The notes: generated from the sequence alone by a model not told the origin. 64,000 nt of DNA from Chamaea fasciata (GCA_029207755.1 JARCOQ010000005.1:48511563-48575562), one strand, 5' to 3'. Counted from the first letter of the stretch, positions 40,701-51,506 are shown. Translations and numbers: made by a program.

Positions 40701-43700
40701 GAGTTATGAGTGCAATCTTAATATCTGCAGACTCAGGGAATTCTCATTTCTCCTGCAATTTAGGAAATTACAAACACTGTCTATAAAAGGATTCATTAAG
40801 TTGCAGTTTGCCAAATAAAAACCCAAAGAGGTCATGCAGCTAAAACCTGAAGTAATAGTTTCTCTGTGTTATCAAGGGTCAAGTACCTCACTATTTCATC
40901 TCTGCTCCTTACCAGTTTTCATACCTGAAACATTTTCAAAAGGTATTCCTAGCTTCTGGAGAAATCTTCTTTATTCAAAATAGCTTTACACAACTTTAGA
41001 GAAAAAAACTTCTAACACCTAGTGAGAAATACACTTATACTGCAGTTACACATGGACAATGGGGCAAAGAAATAGCCAAAAAAATTAAACTCAGACAGTA
41101 TCTATAATATTTGATACTCATTTTATTGACAGCAAGCATTTTCAGATTTTGCACTTGTTGGGATTTCTTGGTGGATTTTCTCAAAAGGTCTCCCCAGAAA
41201 AGACAGGCTTTGGCTACTTCTGGTTTTGCATCTTAACCCACTCTTGCACTTAATCTCCTTTCAAGCGGCTGAATTTCCCATTTTGCTTAAAAGCCAAAGT
41301 CTCAAGCCATACTTTTCCACAATACAAACCCTCTGCTTCACTTCTGTTCATTACTAGTTCTGTTATATCCACTTCTTTACCAAGAGCCACTCAGTGCTGG
41401 AGCTGTCAGCCCTACAGTAACACCAGCCAGGGCATAGAACCAACCTAAGTAAGCACATGACACACAGAAGGCAAAAGCCTTGAGCAGAATAACTTGGGTA
41501 ACTTCACTTCTGTGTATCTTCACCTAACACACATGGAAAAAAAAAAAAAAAAAGGAAAAAAAAAGGGAGAAAACCTCCTTCCTCTAAAACTTAGCCTAGA
41601 ATAAGACAGCAGATAAACCCCTGCTGTTTCACATTCAAACTACATTAAAAGGAACAGATGCATACTTAAGTTTGTTTCAAACCCAGGAGACACATAAAAC
41701 TGTTGTGGAGGCAGAAGAGGAACAGGGTATGAGTGTGTAGTTGTTTCCTACTACAGCACTACTTGCCATCTAATTGGGTAATAGACTGGGCTACCTGTAG
41801 TATGATAAAATCCAAGCCTAATCACCTACTGATTTACACATCTAGGTAAAGCCTTAAGAAAAACCTGTTGAACAATACCCAATTTTAATAATATCCTAAA
41901 TGTAATGCTAGCATTCCCCAGATTCAGGGATAGTTTACATAAACTAAGGGAATAGTGCAAGGTAGTAACCTCTCACACCAAATAATCCAACAACAGATTT
42001 CTCATTAACTTAATTGCATTTCCTGTCTGGAGTACAGGTTGTATACTATGAACTTCAGGACTCCTTCACTCTCTCATAAGTGTTTTGTTATTGACAAATA
42101 TTATTGTATTGAATTTTCTTTATACACTTCCAGCAAAACATACTAGAGAGTCACATTATCATTTGCTCAGAGAACTATCCATAAATATTAACTGATCTTA
42201 AAATATCTTACTAATTAAAGGAATATAATCTTGTCCAGCAGCCGTATCTGACAAATGTTCAACAGACAACCTTCCCTTGCTGGCCTGTGCAACACAGCCT
42301 ATGGGTATTTATTTCAGTGTTCTGAAAGCAAAGTTGGTGAAGCCAAAAAGTCAAGTTACAGCACCATCTCAAACTTCTCCTGGCTATGTCCTGTAGCAGC
42401 GTGGAGATGGATGGTGGTTGCCATTACCTCTCCCAGAAACACATCTCTTCACAAGAAGCCGCTTGGGTGGGCACACAGGCAGTCACTCAAGTCCACACTC
42501 AGACACACCACTGATAAGTCAGTGAAGAAAGGCAGGAAGGGTCTCCTGTATAACATTCTAGCGAAGTTTATTTTGCAGACTCCCGCTGAAGGGTTCCAGG
42601 GACAGAAAAACCCAGATCAACACAATGCCTAGGGTTAAGTATGGGGTCAGAAGCCAATGGTCTGTGGGCACAAGGGTCTGAGGGCAGGGCAAAGGGCAAT
42701 GACCTATAGGACATGAGGGCAGACCATTAGTGATACCACAACCAATGGGGACACAGGGAAAGGAGAAACCTCGCAAACCAGGGACATATATGAACAGTAG
42801 AGGTGGGCAAGACCAACAGGCCAACGAGAAAAGCAAAACTGAGGTAGATAAACATAGTGCTGAAGAGCACCATGGGGGAAACCTTCCTCCCTACCCTAAA
42901 CGATGTGGCATTTTTGAAGCCTGTGGTAGATTCTTCCAGGGCATTGCCCTGGAAGTTCCCCTTAAAGGCTCAAGGGCCTCCACAATATCCCAGCATCAGA
43001 ATTTTGGAAGTTTTCTTCTCCTATGACTATGCTGATAGAACAAAAGATGGAGCTTGTTCAACAACAAGCCATATGTCATGTTCTTAGCTGTATCACCAGC
43101 TATAGAGAATCATGGAATCTCTTAGGTTGGAAAAGACCCTTAAGATCATCAAGTCCAACCTAGCACTGTCATTTGCTATCAGTGAGTATTTCATAGTGCC
43201 ATTCTGTCTTCCAACATAGCCACGGAATGAACAAAGTTCGGTTCATTTTTTTTTGTTGGCTATTGTTTGGGGTTATGGATTTTTCTGTTTGTTTTATTAA
43301 AAAAAAAAAAAAACAACCCTGCACTGGATTTGAAACAAGTACAAAATTCTGTCACTTTTCATAGATGGGCACTGTGGGAAAGGCTCAGACCCTCAGGGCT
43401 TTCAGGAGAACATTAACCCTTCTAGACACACCCCTGTCTGCCTTCAGGCCTATAGTGTATATTTTATTTTTTTTCAAGTTGGCCAAGACAACTCCCCATG
43501 CTGTTAAGTTTCAGTATCTGCTCCCCGGCAGTTTCCTGACAGTATCTGCTGAAAAACATCCGTAAGGAAGCCCTGCAGACCTTGCTAGCAACATTTGTCC
43601 CTGCCTGATCTGCTCTCAACTGTCTGATCAGTCACCTAACTACAGGCTGGGGAAATAACCACAATTTTTGCTACTCCTTATGCACTTCCTTACACTTATG

Positions 43701-46700
43701 TTATTTTGTGATTACATTACTTAACCAGTAATACAGATACAGTACCCATCGATCTCACCAAGGTGTTGGAAGATCCTGCAGGATGAGAAGGGGAGGGCAT
43801 ATCCTGATCCTGTAACGAAGAAGCTATACTTTGTACCTGATACTAATTAAAAGAACAACACACAGCTGCAAAATGTATCATCAGTTTAAACTGTAAGGAA
43901 CTTAGGGCAATGAAAGCCTCAAAAAAAAAAAAACCTCACAAGTACAGAAATCCACTGGAAGTGTCACAAACTGAGTTGCTTCCTGAGGTACTTACGGAGC
44001 CGTGAGATAGCCTTCCAAGAAGCCAGCAACATACATAATATCTTCATTGCGTAATGTCTGAGTGCCATAGCCTGCTCTGATCTCCAGGACTCCCCAGCCT
44101 GTTGTCTGCAGACTGTTGTTGTAGAAGCCATAAGCATCTCCACTCCTGTCCAGTGTATTCTTGACCTGAAGTATTTTTGCAGCTCTATTCCAGTACACAG
44201 TTGCATAGCGGAGTTCTGTGGTGGAGAAGAAAGGAGATAAGGGAAACAAACATAAGTAAGTGTTTCCTATGCCATACTGAAACGTCAAGACAGTATTTTG
44301 GCAATTTAGAAAAGTTAATTTTATAGCTTTCCATTAGGCTTAGTTCTACTATGGAGAGCAACACTAATGCTAATGTACTGAAAAAGGGCATGAGGACCAA
44401 CTGGAGTTCTACAAAAGCTCACAGCTAAACGTTTTCAAGTTATTCTTCTGGAAGATATCGACAACTCTTTCAGTGTACAGCTCCAGCATAGCAGTGTTGA
44501 CATAAAACTCTGAGAAGTATTTCCTTATCTGGCCCAGAAGACAATCTACACAAATCTTACTGAAAGCGACTTTAGAAGTCCCTAAGCAACTGCAAAGAAT
44601 TATAAGCCACTGATGACTTAATTTTCCATCTAGAGATTCAAGAATTTGCAAAAGTTTTCTACACTGACCATCTGGGGAACCAATCCCTGAGGTGGCATAA
44701 CAGAAGCACCAGGACTCAGTGGATCACAAGCTTAAAGACAAAAGCACAGCAGGTATGCAATCCTTTACAAGGTACACAATGTCTATCACCCATCTGAAAT
44801 AGAATTGACCCCAAGCATGATACGAACAGGAAGGAAGGGCACTAGACTTCTCAGAGTTCCATTTGGACTGCTGTTTTAAGAAACATTCTTGATTACTTGT
44901 GTTTTAATCCTGCAAAGCTGAAGAACAAAGAGCAAGGTAAACTGCTTTCTGAAAAAACACCCAAACCAAACCACCAAACAAACAACAACAAAATCAAAGA
45001 AGTCCCACACCCTACAATTCTAACTGAATCCTCCCTAAGATGGGCTGTGATTACATTAGCTCTCTATGCATGACTGATCGAATCACTACTACATCACGGT
45101 GAGAAGACTTAAAAAATCGTATGTCAGAGGTCCCAGAATTATTTTAAAAGTTTTAAGGGATAAATTCATAAACAGCCCTTTTGAATGGCTGCACAGCCCT
45201 CTGGCATATCACCAGCAAACTAGCTGAGGGTACACTCTGCCCCATCACCAAGGTCATCAATGAAGATTCTGACCGGTATCGACCACTGGCACAGACGACT
45301 TGTTACCACCCTCCAGCTAGGCTTTGTACCACTGTGCACTAGGTCAGTCTTCACGACGTACTAAAGACACTTCTCATGGGAACAGAAAATGCACTGGCAG
45401 AACCAGAACTTTAGTAGTGAAAGAACTTTGCTCTTTCCACGTTCTATGAAAATAAGTTGTAACACGAATCTATTTAGGCATGAAGTAACTTCAGGGACTT
45501 GGAACATAGTGTTTAAATTAAAAACATGTTTTCATCCGCCAGTTACTGAGGCTATTTAAAGGACAGACACGACAGACTTCCAGTAACTCTTCAAGCAGCT
45601 ATGAGTTTAGTCTTCTGTTGTCTCCTTAACTATCTTCTAGTAACAGAACCAGTAATTTCTACTTTAGGTTAAAAGTAAGCATGGGAATCACTCAGACTGA
45701 AAAATCTGTAAACAGAAGAGTAGGCTGGTAAGGGTCATCACTGATGAAAGCCAAAGACCACCTTACAAAGCTAAAACTTCCCTACCAAAAAAGTCAGGGA
45801 AAAGGAAGTTCTGTGAGGGGGCGATGCAAGGGGTCAGAGCAGAACACAACTCACCTGTCCAGCAGTAAATGGGAGGGCTGACTCCAGCCAAGAAGCCCAT
45901 TGCAGGGCAGAGGAGAGACTACTTGCACAGTAAACAAAGATGTTGAGGAGTGGATAAAAAGGGAAAGAACAAAGTAAGGCAAGCCATGACCATCTTTCCA
46001 TCTCTTCAGGAGGCTCTGGAGAGGTAGCTGTAAGTCAAGAGGAACCAGGGCAGCTGGGTATTGCCATTAGTACCTGCAAACTAAATAGGTATGTCAGAAT
46101 ACCTATAATACCTATACAGAAACTGTGTCTGCCTAAAGCAAAATAGCTCTTGCTTTCCTTCGGAAAAGAAAGCTGATGCCAAAGCCATACAGACACATCT
46201 GACACAGGTACTCTTACACAGCAGGCTGCGTTTCTTTGTTTTATGCTCTGCCAGAGCATGAACATGCAGAGCTATTTTCAAAAGTCGAACAAACTTTTCC
46301 ATTACCCCTGGAGTTTGCCCTGCCTCAACTTCCCTACATGACATATTTAATCTGAAGAAAACCAGGACTCAAAGAGGATGGAAGGGAAGGGGAAACATTT
46401 ACAGGATAATTTGCAACAAACTTTGAGAGGTCTTTAAAGAAATACCACCAAGGTAGCTGTTATAATTTAACAACAATGCAGGAAAACACTATTTCCCATT
46501 ACTGCTTTTCCTTTTGATTGACTCATCATCTCATTTTGTTACAAACAAGGCTGTAGATCCAGTATTGGTTAAAAAAATGGCCAATCGTTTATCAAAACAA
46601 AATAACCACTGGAACAACAAAAAAGCTGGGCTAGTCCCTAACTCTTTACGACAAGCCAGAGCACTAAGGTACGTATAATACGATACAGGCCCTCCCCGCT

Positions 46701-49700
46701 TTAGGAAACACTACCCCTCAGAGAAAAGGACCTCTCCCAGGCCATCAGTCTCTTTTTATATCCTCTGTTCTTTCCTTGATTGGTGGATTTAGGATCCTTG
46801 ATGTGATTGGCTCATTCTCTAGGGTTTTACTGGTCCTTAGCAAGAGTTCTTCTGGACCAATCATTCCTTCCCACCTTCAAATGACCGATCAGTTGTGTCC
46901 ACCAATCATGACCTGGAGTGATGGTCTGATCTGGAGCCTTCTGTGGAGGAAGAAACTCCCCCCCTTTTCCCCTTTCTTTCTCTCTCTGGCATTAGCATTA
47001 GAAAGCATTGCCAATAGTGTAACCTCTTCACTCGACCAGTCATAGACATTTTATGACTATTCAGAACCTGCACTGACAACTGTACAGGACGTGCAGTGAC
47101 AACCCATACAGAGTTGCAAATGGAAATGGAACTAATAAAATACATACATATACCCCTATAACTAACAAAGGTCTAACTTTAAACATTTATGACCACTTCA
47201 CCTTGCAGCTGGAATTAAAACTACAAGCTTATAAACCTGTCTACACCACAATGTAATCAAAGCATTTCATACCACCTGATCTGTTACAATTTTATCCTGT
47301 GTTCATCTAAATGAGCAGGACTGCCTTTGCCAAGAAAACCGTTCAGAAGTGTAACATGCAATATAGATACACAAGAAGCATGTGCACATTTTCAATCAAT
47401 CCTGTTTGACTTCTGAAACAAACATGAGCCTTCCTATTAAATAATATTGGCATTTCTACATTTATTTTTGGAGGGTGAGGCAGGGGCCCTAGCACCTCTT
47501 ATGCCAGCAGTCATAGTGGCCAATTTATGCATATAAAACAATTGCAATGTCTCCATGAACCTACAAATCATCCTTTCATCATCAAAGTTAAGACTTCCAA
47601 GTTTTCAGCCTACTAGGACTCTGATGAAACAAAGACTGTGACAACCTGTAACTATTCCACAACAGTGTTGCTTAGAATAACTTCAATAACACACCAAAGC
47701 ACACACTATCTACTGAGTCAAAATCCTGGAAGATAGGGTAGGACAGTGAAATCACCCTTCCTCTCCATAAGCCAGCCAGGAGAACTGCACAGCATCAGCA
47801 ATGCAGTTTCATCACAACACCAGTGGGGTGGGAGAGAGATGTGCAGAAGTGCAGTGACAGAACAAGCCTGGAAAAAAGGAGTTTCTTATTCTTTCTGCAG
47901 ACAGTAGATACTGGGAGGAACCCTCCTTTAAGCTGCCTGCTTTTAAAGATACATCAACCCTTCCGCCAAAGATCGATCCAGAAACAGGGACTATAGCTGG
48001 GAGAGTGCTGGAATTTCTACAGCGAGTGAGAAACATCTGCTTTTTGTCAAAATTATTCCCTAAATAATGGAAAAAGGAATGTATTTCAACCAGGAATAGG
48101 AGGAACCAAATCTGTTCTCTGCCTTTTGGGCTCAGTACAGGCATTTTGAAAGTTATGTTAGAACTGGACATTGTCTTTTACTTGGTGGCAGCCAGAGAGT
48201 AGAAATACGTACATGTGCATTAGAATATGAAACAAGCAATTGAAGGAAATACTAAAATAGAGGACTGACACAAGATGAAACATGAGGAAAGCAGATGCTG
48301 AAGAGTACACAAAGGAATAGCAGTAATTTGCAATAAAAGAACAGAATTGACAGAGAAGATGAAAAATGAAAGAAAACCAGTATGGAGATGGCCCAAGACA
48401 ATCTAACAAGCATACTATTACTAATATTTATTACATAAATTAGAGCTACAAAAATAACACCTGACATGCCTTAAGGATGCCAGTAAAATTTATTTGGCAA
48501 TATGCAACAGCTGCTTTTCCTTATGCTTTCCCAGCTATAAGTTGTTTTTAGAACATACATGTATCAAGTTAGGTTACTGGACTTAATAATTAGAGAAATG
48601 AGTAGAACTCTTTTCCTTGGAGATGAAAGAACTACAAGGTCTGTGGGTGGGAAATAATATTTGTATTTTTCCTTAGTCTCTCAAACAAGCCAACTCACAA
48701 GCAATGGAACACTGGTTAGTTCACATGTAACAAGCTAAATTAACAACTGTGAGTATCTCCTACTAGTATGAAAACTACTGGCTTCCTAAACTACTAATTT
48801 TACTAATTTAACTACTAATTTTTGTCTGTGGCTTTCCAAATGTGAAGCTATTTTTTGTAGAGGTGTTCTTCACAGATTCTACCTATAAACTTCCTACTAA
48901 ATAGAGACGATATCACTCTCCTGTTTCACTGAAAACTAGTTTTGCATCACTTCAAAATACAAATTAAAAAACTAGAACAACTTGATTTCAGTATACCCTC
49001 CCCTACAACTAACATTCAGTAGTAAAGATTATATTATCACTGTATAGCATTTATATATTTCAGGTCAACCATAATAAGGGTGTTTCTAGTTAATTTTTTA
49101 ATTTGAAAGAGCTTGACCTATTTTTCCATTAAAAATTTTACAGAATCATAGAATGTTAAGGGTTGGAAGTGACCTTAAAAAAATCATCTAGTTCCAACCT
49201 CCCTGCAATAGGCAGGGTCACCTTTGACTAGTCCAGGTTGCTCAGGGCACCATCCAACCTGGCTTTGAACATTTCCAGGGATGGAGCATCCACAACTTAC
49301 TTGGGCAACCTATGCCAGTGCCTCACCACCTCACAGAAAAGAATTTCTTCCTGTATCTAATCTCAATCTGCCCTCTTTCAGTCTAAAACCAGTGTCCTTT
49401 GTCCTGTCACCACATGCCTGTATAAAAAGTCCATCTCCCTCCTTTTTACCCCTCCGGGTACTAGAAGGCTGCAGTGAGGTCTCTCCAGAGCCTTCTCTTC
49501 TCCAGGCTGAACAAGCCCAGCTCCCTCAGTCAGTCTTTGTAGGAGAGGTGCTCCATCCCTCTGATGATCTTTGTGGCACTCCTCTGATACTGCCTATCCA
49601 TGTGCTTATTTTTTTTAGAAGTGTCCTTTTAACTATTTTTAAAAGGCTGTATAACTCTAAAGAACAAGGGAGATTTCAATAGATGATTATGATTGGAATC

Positions 49701-51506
49701 TAGAACAAAACAAGAGTATTTCAGGGCTTCTTTAGAGACTAGCTAAAACCACACAAGGAATTAACACAGAGCCCAGTAATTTTCAAATAAAGGAGTAAAT
49801 GCTTTCTGGATCTGCCTGAATATAAGCTATTTGCATTTTCTATTCTACTGGCCTTAATTCATCCTATTTCCTTCACGCATTTCAGGTCTAAGTAACTTTT
49901 CAATTTGCTTCCAACAGGCCTGTCATTATTTGAAGCCTAATCCCCTGAATTGTGTTTACATCAGTGAAAAGCAATATTCAAATGTGACCTATCAATTAAG
50001 AGTTTCAGTCTTGTATGGTTTTCATGTTCAAAAGGATACTTACTAGTTAAGCCTAGCAAATGCAGCAAATTTGCCAAAACAGTTATAGGTACCTAGTATA
50101 GGTCACCCAGAGGAAACAAAAATAACTATTCAACAAGTAGCTTCACTAATCACAGAGCACCTCAATTTAAGTCATATTAAAGAACATTCTCCAGAAACAT
50201 TTTCCAAGGTGCATGATGAATCATATTCAAGGCATTCAAAATGCTAAAGAACAATGAGCCAATTAAAAAAACCCAAAACAACAGAATCTAGACAATTCAC
50301 AATGATGAAAACCATTTACTCTGTTAAATAGCCTAAAAGCTATTTGCTCCTTTGTAGTTTTCTACCAGTAATTCAATTATGATGCGAGAAATCAGTTGGG
50401 CATTAGGTGAAACTACCTCATACCCTAAACTTCCTTCCATTTCCTCTAGATAATTCACAGCTGACCCTCCCTTCCATCCTCCTAACTGAAGCTTTTGCCA
50501 GTCCAGGTAGAGTTTTTAAAGTATGTCTGCAAGGTGAGACAGGACGGCCCACAAAATTATATGCTCATAAAATTTTGCACACATTGAAACAACTGTTACG
50601 TGAATTTCTCCTTGGTTTGTGGCACTTAATACATTAACTGGGAAATTCCTGGAAGATAATGCAGCCCTGAAAACTTTCAGAATTTACTGAAAGCAGCACA
50701 AGAGCGAGACACTGTGTCCCTGTCCGAGGCAGTGTGGTTGGAACAAGATGATCCTTAAGGTCTCTTCCAAGTCAAACCACTCTGGAATTCCGTGTGAGCT
50801 CTGAAGCACAAACCGTGCCCGACACCCACACGGTAGCAGTAAAACTCTGCTCACAAGTTGCAGCATGCTGTAGGCTACAGCACCACAGCGTAGTCTTCAT
50901 CCTAAATGATTCCCGTGCCGGCGTATGACATTGAAAACAGGCTCGGCTGGGAGCTCAAGGTAATTTCCCACCTGCTGGATACTCGGTTTGATTCCCCGCG
51001 CCCCCTCTGGGAACCGGGAGGATGTTTAGAAAGCGCCCGTACCGAACACCCACGAGGCAGCACGGCCGCGCCGGCCCGGCCGCCGGGGCACGAGGTGCCC
51101 GCGGGGCAGCGCCTGAGGGGGCAGAGCCAGGCCGGCCTGCGGGGTCCCGCCGTGGGGAGCGGGGGTCCGGCGGCGCCGCACCCGCGTCCCCGGCCGCACG
51201 AGGAGGAAGCGCGGCTGCCACAGGCGGTGTGCGACCCCCCTCTCTCCACCCCGGGAGAGCCGCGCCGCCTCCGCTGCCGCCGAGCCCGGGCCGGGCTACC
51301 GCTCCCGACTGCCCGGCAACCCCGGGGCTGGGGACACTCGCGGGGCAGCCCCGATACCTCCTTTCGTCCCGCCCACCACGGCGAGGGGGCTTTGGCCGGC
51401 CGTCCCCCGCGCCCCCGCTCGCCTCACCTGCGCGGCCGCCCGCCGCCGCCCACAGGAGGACGAGCGCCCAGCAGCAGCGGCCCACGCCGCCACCCACCCG
51501 GGCCAT
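13550..51506 (-). CDS. PLBD1: PLBD1, phospholipase B-like 1, complete gene (11 coding exons)
   Basis: PLBD1 is an N-terminal-nucleophile hydrolase of lysosomes and granules, reported to release fatty acids from both sn positions of phospholipids. Eleven exons join in phase to 1635 bases: 544 residues plus TAA (human, as I recall, 553 in 11 exons). All junctions are GT-AG. Residues 1-26 form a signal peptide with the core [12 protein letters not shown]. The self-cleavage site is GHC-SALIK with the presumed nucleophile Cys224; [88 protein letters not shown] and [14 protein letters not shown] follow. Sequons NNS, NET, NLS and NRT fit a glycosylated lumenal enzyme. The start is the ATG at 51506: it has a purine at -3 and G at +4 and opens the signal peptide. 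The promoter is a CpG island, so broad expression is likely. Compared with remembered human protein, the linker before Cys224 is about 8 residues longer and the C-terminus about 5 shorter. Confidence 0.96.
13727..13818. repeat. Two identical 46-bp tandem copies beside the exon 11 acceptor
   Basis: Copy 1 is 13727-13772 and copy 2 is 13773-13818, matching at all 46 positions. Read on the PLBD1 strand, each copy contains a pyrimidine-rich run (ctgcccttctgcccc... ttcctgtcct). The nearer copy supplies the polypyrimidine tract of the last PLBD1 intron; the farther one lacks a following AG. Confidence 0.95.
15235..15341 (-). CDS. PLBD1: PLBD1 coding exon 10
   Basis: The acceptor atttcaccccag is preceded by a long pyrimidine tract that includes 12 or more T on the coding strand; the donor is aag|gtaaat. 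It encodes [17 protein letters not shown] and [18 protein letters not shown]. The Cys-rich NTICCRED motif is typical of the family. Confidence 0.96.
16050..16620 (-). mobile_element. Solo LTR of an avian endogenous retrovirus, in PLBD1 intron 9
   Basis: Read on the - strand, about 570 bp match a common avian LTR sequence that I remember from several bird genomes. Matching blocks are the start ggtgggatagagttaatttt, the block ggatttaatatgagaataat, the block cccatgctctgccagc, the block aaagggatattccatacca, the block ggtgtgcaattgtattgtg, and an end near ggggttgaaccagg. A degenerate TATA region (cttattgtgtaaactg) lies between them. No internal retroviral genes flank it, so it is a recombined solo LTR. 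Edges are approximate, and I could not find a clear target-site duplication. I do not assign a family name. Confidence 0.8.
17010..17195 (-). CDS. PLBD1: PLBD1 coding exon 9
   Basis: The acceptor gtctctggcag and donor a|gtaagacg give 186 bases, with Gly and Asn codons split at the ends. It encodes [20 protein letters not shown], then [27 protein letters not shown] and MKYIMRYN. It carries the sequon NLS and the conserved [10 protein letters not shown] core of the hydrolase. Confidence 0.97.
17196..21035 (-). other. PLBD1: PLBD1 intron 8
   Basis: About 3.8 kb with no recognisable exon, RNA gene or repeat family. The longest open frame (18675-19265, + strand, 196 codons) shows no domain, and its codons look like ordinary intron composition. 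Confidence 0.6.
21036..21176 (-). CDS. PLBD1: PLBD1 coding exon 8
   Basis: The acceptor atacccag and donor aaag|gtaaca give 141 bases in phase with both neighbours. It encodes [40 protein letters not shown] and TNVLRKG, among the best conserved parts of the PLBD family. Confidence 0.97.
21285..21485 (-). CDS. PLBD1: PLBD1 coding exon 7
   Basis: The acceptor ctgtttaag and donor tctg|gtaagtac give 201 bases. It encodes [40 protein letters not shown] and [20 protein letters not shown]. The sequon NET is present. The intron separating it from exon 8 is only 108 bp. Confidence 0.97.
21486..28000 (-). other. PLBD1: PLBD1 intron 6
   Basis: About 6.5 kb, A/T-rich, with short poly(A)/poly(T) runs (for example near 23550). 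I see no exon, RNA gene or repeat family that I can name. Confidence 0.6.
28001..28145 (-). CDS. PLBD1: PLBD1 coding exon 6
   Basis: The acceptor tctgttttccag and donor ccag|gtaaag give 145 bases, starting in phase 0. It encodes [20 protein letters not shown], then [20 protein letters not shown] and RVSFSSYPG. It directly follows the nucleophile motif; the [16 protein letters not shown] segment belongs to the active-site half of the Ntn fold. Confidence 0.97.
29311..29475 (-). CDS. PLBD1: PLBD1 coding exon 5, nucleophile Cys224
   Basis: The acceptor ctcctttattcag and donor atcaag|gtgagc give 165 bases, phase 0 at both ends (residues 175-229). It encodes [20 protein letters not shown], a variable Gly-rich linker (residues 198-218), then [11 protein letters not shown]. 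By family knowledge, autoproteolysis occurs before the Cys of GHC (Cys224 here). The linker contains an additional Cys (residue 187, in GGQC) and is longer than I recall in human. Confidence 0.96.
29476..35831 (-). other. PLBD1: PLBD1 intron 4
   Basis: About 6.4 kb of A/T-rich intron. Includes a 16-base A run at 35211-35226. No exon or named repeat seen. Confidence 0.6.
35211..35226. repeat. Poly(A) tract
   Basis: Sixteen consecutive A followed by more A-rich sequence with (AC)n; probably a length-variable tract. Confidence 0.9.
35832..35970 (-). CDS. PLBD1: PLBD1 coding exon 4
   Basis: The acceptor gttcctctgcag and donor aca|gtaaga give 139 bases. It encodes [20 protein letters not shown], then [20 protein letters not shown] and KLHKQT. 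The FWRH and AQLDGLY motifs match family members. Confidence 0.96.
37829..37912 (-). CDS. PLBD1: PLBD1 coding exon 3
   Basis: A short exon of 84 bases with no long open frame of its own, found by splice logic. The acceptor is gttctttcag and the donor atggc|gtatgt. It encodes [20 protein letters not shown] and SGVQNFM, with split codons completed exactly by exons 2 and 4. Confidence 0.95.
38303..38330. repeat. (CAAA)7 microsatellite
   Basis: A perfect run of CAAA units preceded by an A-rich stretch, in PLBD1 intron 2. Confidence 0.95.
41537..41553. repeat. Poly(A) tract
   Basis: Seventeen A followed by gg and eight or more A. Simple repeat in PLBD1 intron 2. Confidence 0.9.
42392..43078 (-). 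mobile_element. Probable solo LTR (ERVL-like), in PLBD1 intron 2
   Basis: Read on the - strand, the segment starts TGACATATGG and ends GCTGCTACA, about 687 bp. It has CCAAT-type elements (cccattggttgtgg, agaccattggctt), a TATA-like ttcatatatg near 42790, and a poly(A) signal AATAAA at 42572-42567 within ctgcaaaataaacttcgct. A probable U5 of about 160 bp follows. Flanking 5-mers are gaaca and ggaca, a 5-bp target duplication with one mismatch, which would fit an old ERVL-class insertion. No internal retroviral frame is seen. The family name is inferred. Confidence 0.5.
43104..43172 (-). mobile_element. CR1 LINE 3'-end fragment
   Basis: The + strand reads agaatcatggaatctcttag, then gttggaaaagacccttaaga and tcatcaagtccaacc. 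This is the reverse complement of the CR1 3' terminus (…gatcttaagg…ccaac…gattct). It is strongly 5'-truncated and lies 25 bp from the LTR start. Confidence 0.8.
43996..44215 (-). CDS. PLBD1: PLBD1 coding exon 2
   Basis: The acceptor cttctccaccacag and donor gctcc|gtaagt give 220 bases. It encodes [60 protein letters not shown] and [12 protein letters not shown]. Its Glu27 codon is split with exon 1. Contains the sequon NNS and the family motifs GFYNN and [10 protein letters not shown]. Confidence 0.97.
45140..45370 (-). mobile_element. Degraded CR1 LINE interior fragment
   Basis: The + strand segments aaggtcatcaatgaagattc, gtatcgaccactggcacaga, and cctccagctaggctttgtac followed by cactg resemble the reverse complement of the region of CR1 behind the reverse transcriptase motifs. 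Many substitutions suggest an old copy. Borders are approximate. Confidence 0.65.
46552..47167 (-). promoter_or_regulatory. CCAAT/TATA cluster, possible LTR
   Basis: On the - strand, a TATAAAAA box (46760-46753) is preceded by CCAAT at 46783-46779 and 46810-46806. Inverted CCAAT boxes lie at 46857-46861 and 46902-46906, with a purine-rich run (46950-46990) further upstream. This dense arrangement is unusual for an intron. TGTTAG at 47167 and TCTACA at 46552 could be LTR ends, with flanks acctt and gcctt (four of five match). It may be an unrecognised solo LTR or an internal promoter; the sequence does not decide. Confidence 0.35.
49139..49608 (-). mobile_element. CR1 LINE, 5'-truncated 3' end, about 470 bp
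   Basis: Reverse complement of the CR1 3' region. It begins with agaatcatagaatg on the + strand and contains ggttggaagtgacctt, catctagttccaacctccct, ggatggagcatccacaac, agaatttcttcctgta, ctttcagtctaaaaccagtg, ccttctcttctccaggctga and ctgatgatctttgtggc. A 133-codon open frame read antisense through it (49281-49682 +) is meaningless. This element is the clearest evidence that the host is a bird or reptile. Confidence 0.93.
50734..50793 (+). mobile_element. CR1 3'-tail fragment
   Basis: The + strand segments tggttggaacaagatgatcc, ttaaggtctcttccaagtca and aaccactctgg match the sense-strand CR1 terminus. The copy is very short and diverged, on the opposite strand to the other CR1 pieces here. Confidence 0.7.

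Larger units (their letters stand above)
37913..43995 (-). other. PLBD1: PLBD1 intron 2
   Basis: About 6.1 kb. Contains a (CAAA)n tract, poly(A) runs, a probable LTR at 42392-43078 and a CR1 tail at 43104-43172. I see no further exon. Confidence 0.7.
44216..51427 (-). other. PLBD1: PLBD1 intron 1
   Basis: About 7.2 kb, the longest intron. It holds a degraded CR1 interior fragment (45140-45370), a CCAAT/TATA cluster (46552-47167), a CR1 3' fragment (49139-49608), a short + strand CR1 tail (50734-50793) and the distal edge of the CpG island. No other coding sequence is recognised. Confidence 0.7.

Noticed and set aside
49281..49682. A 133-codon + strand open frame
   Set aside because: It is an antisense reading of a CR1 LINE 3' region.
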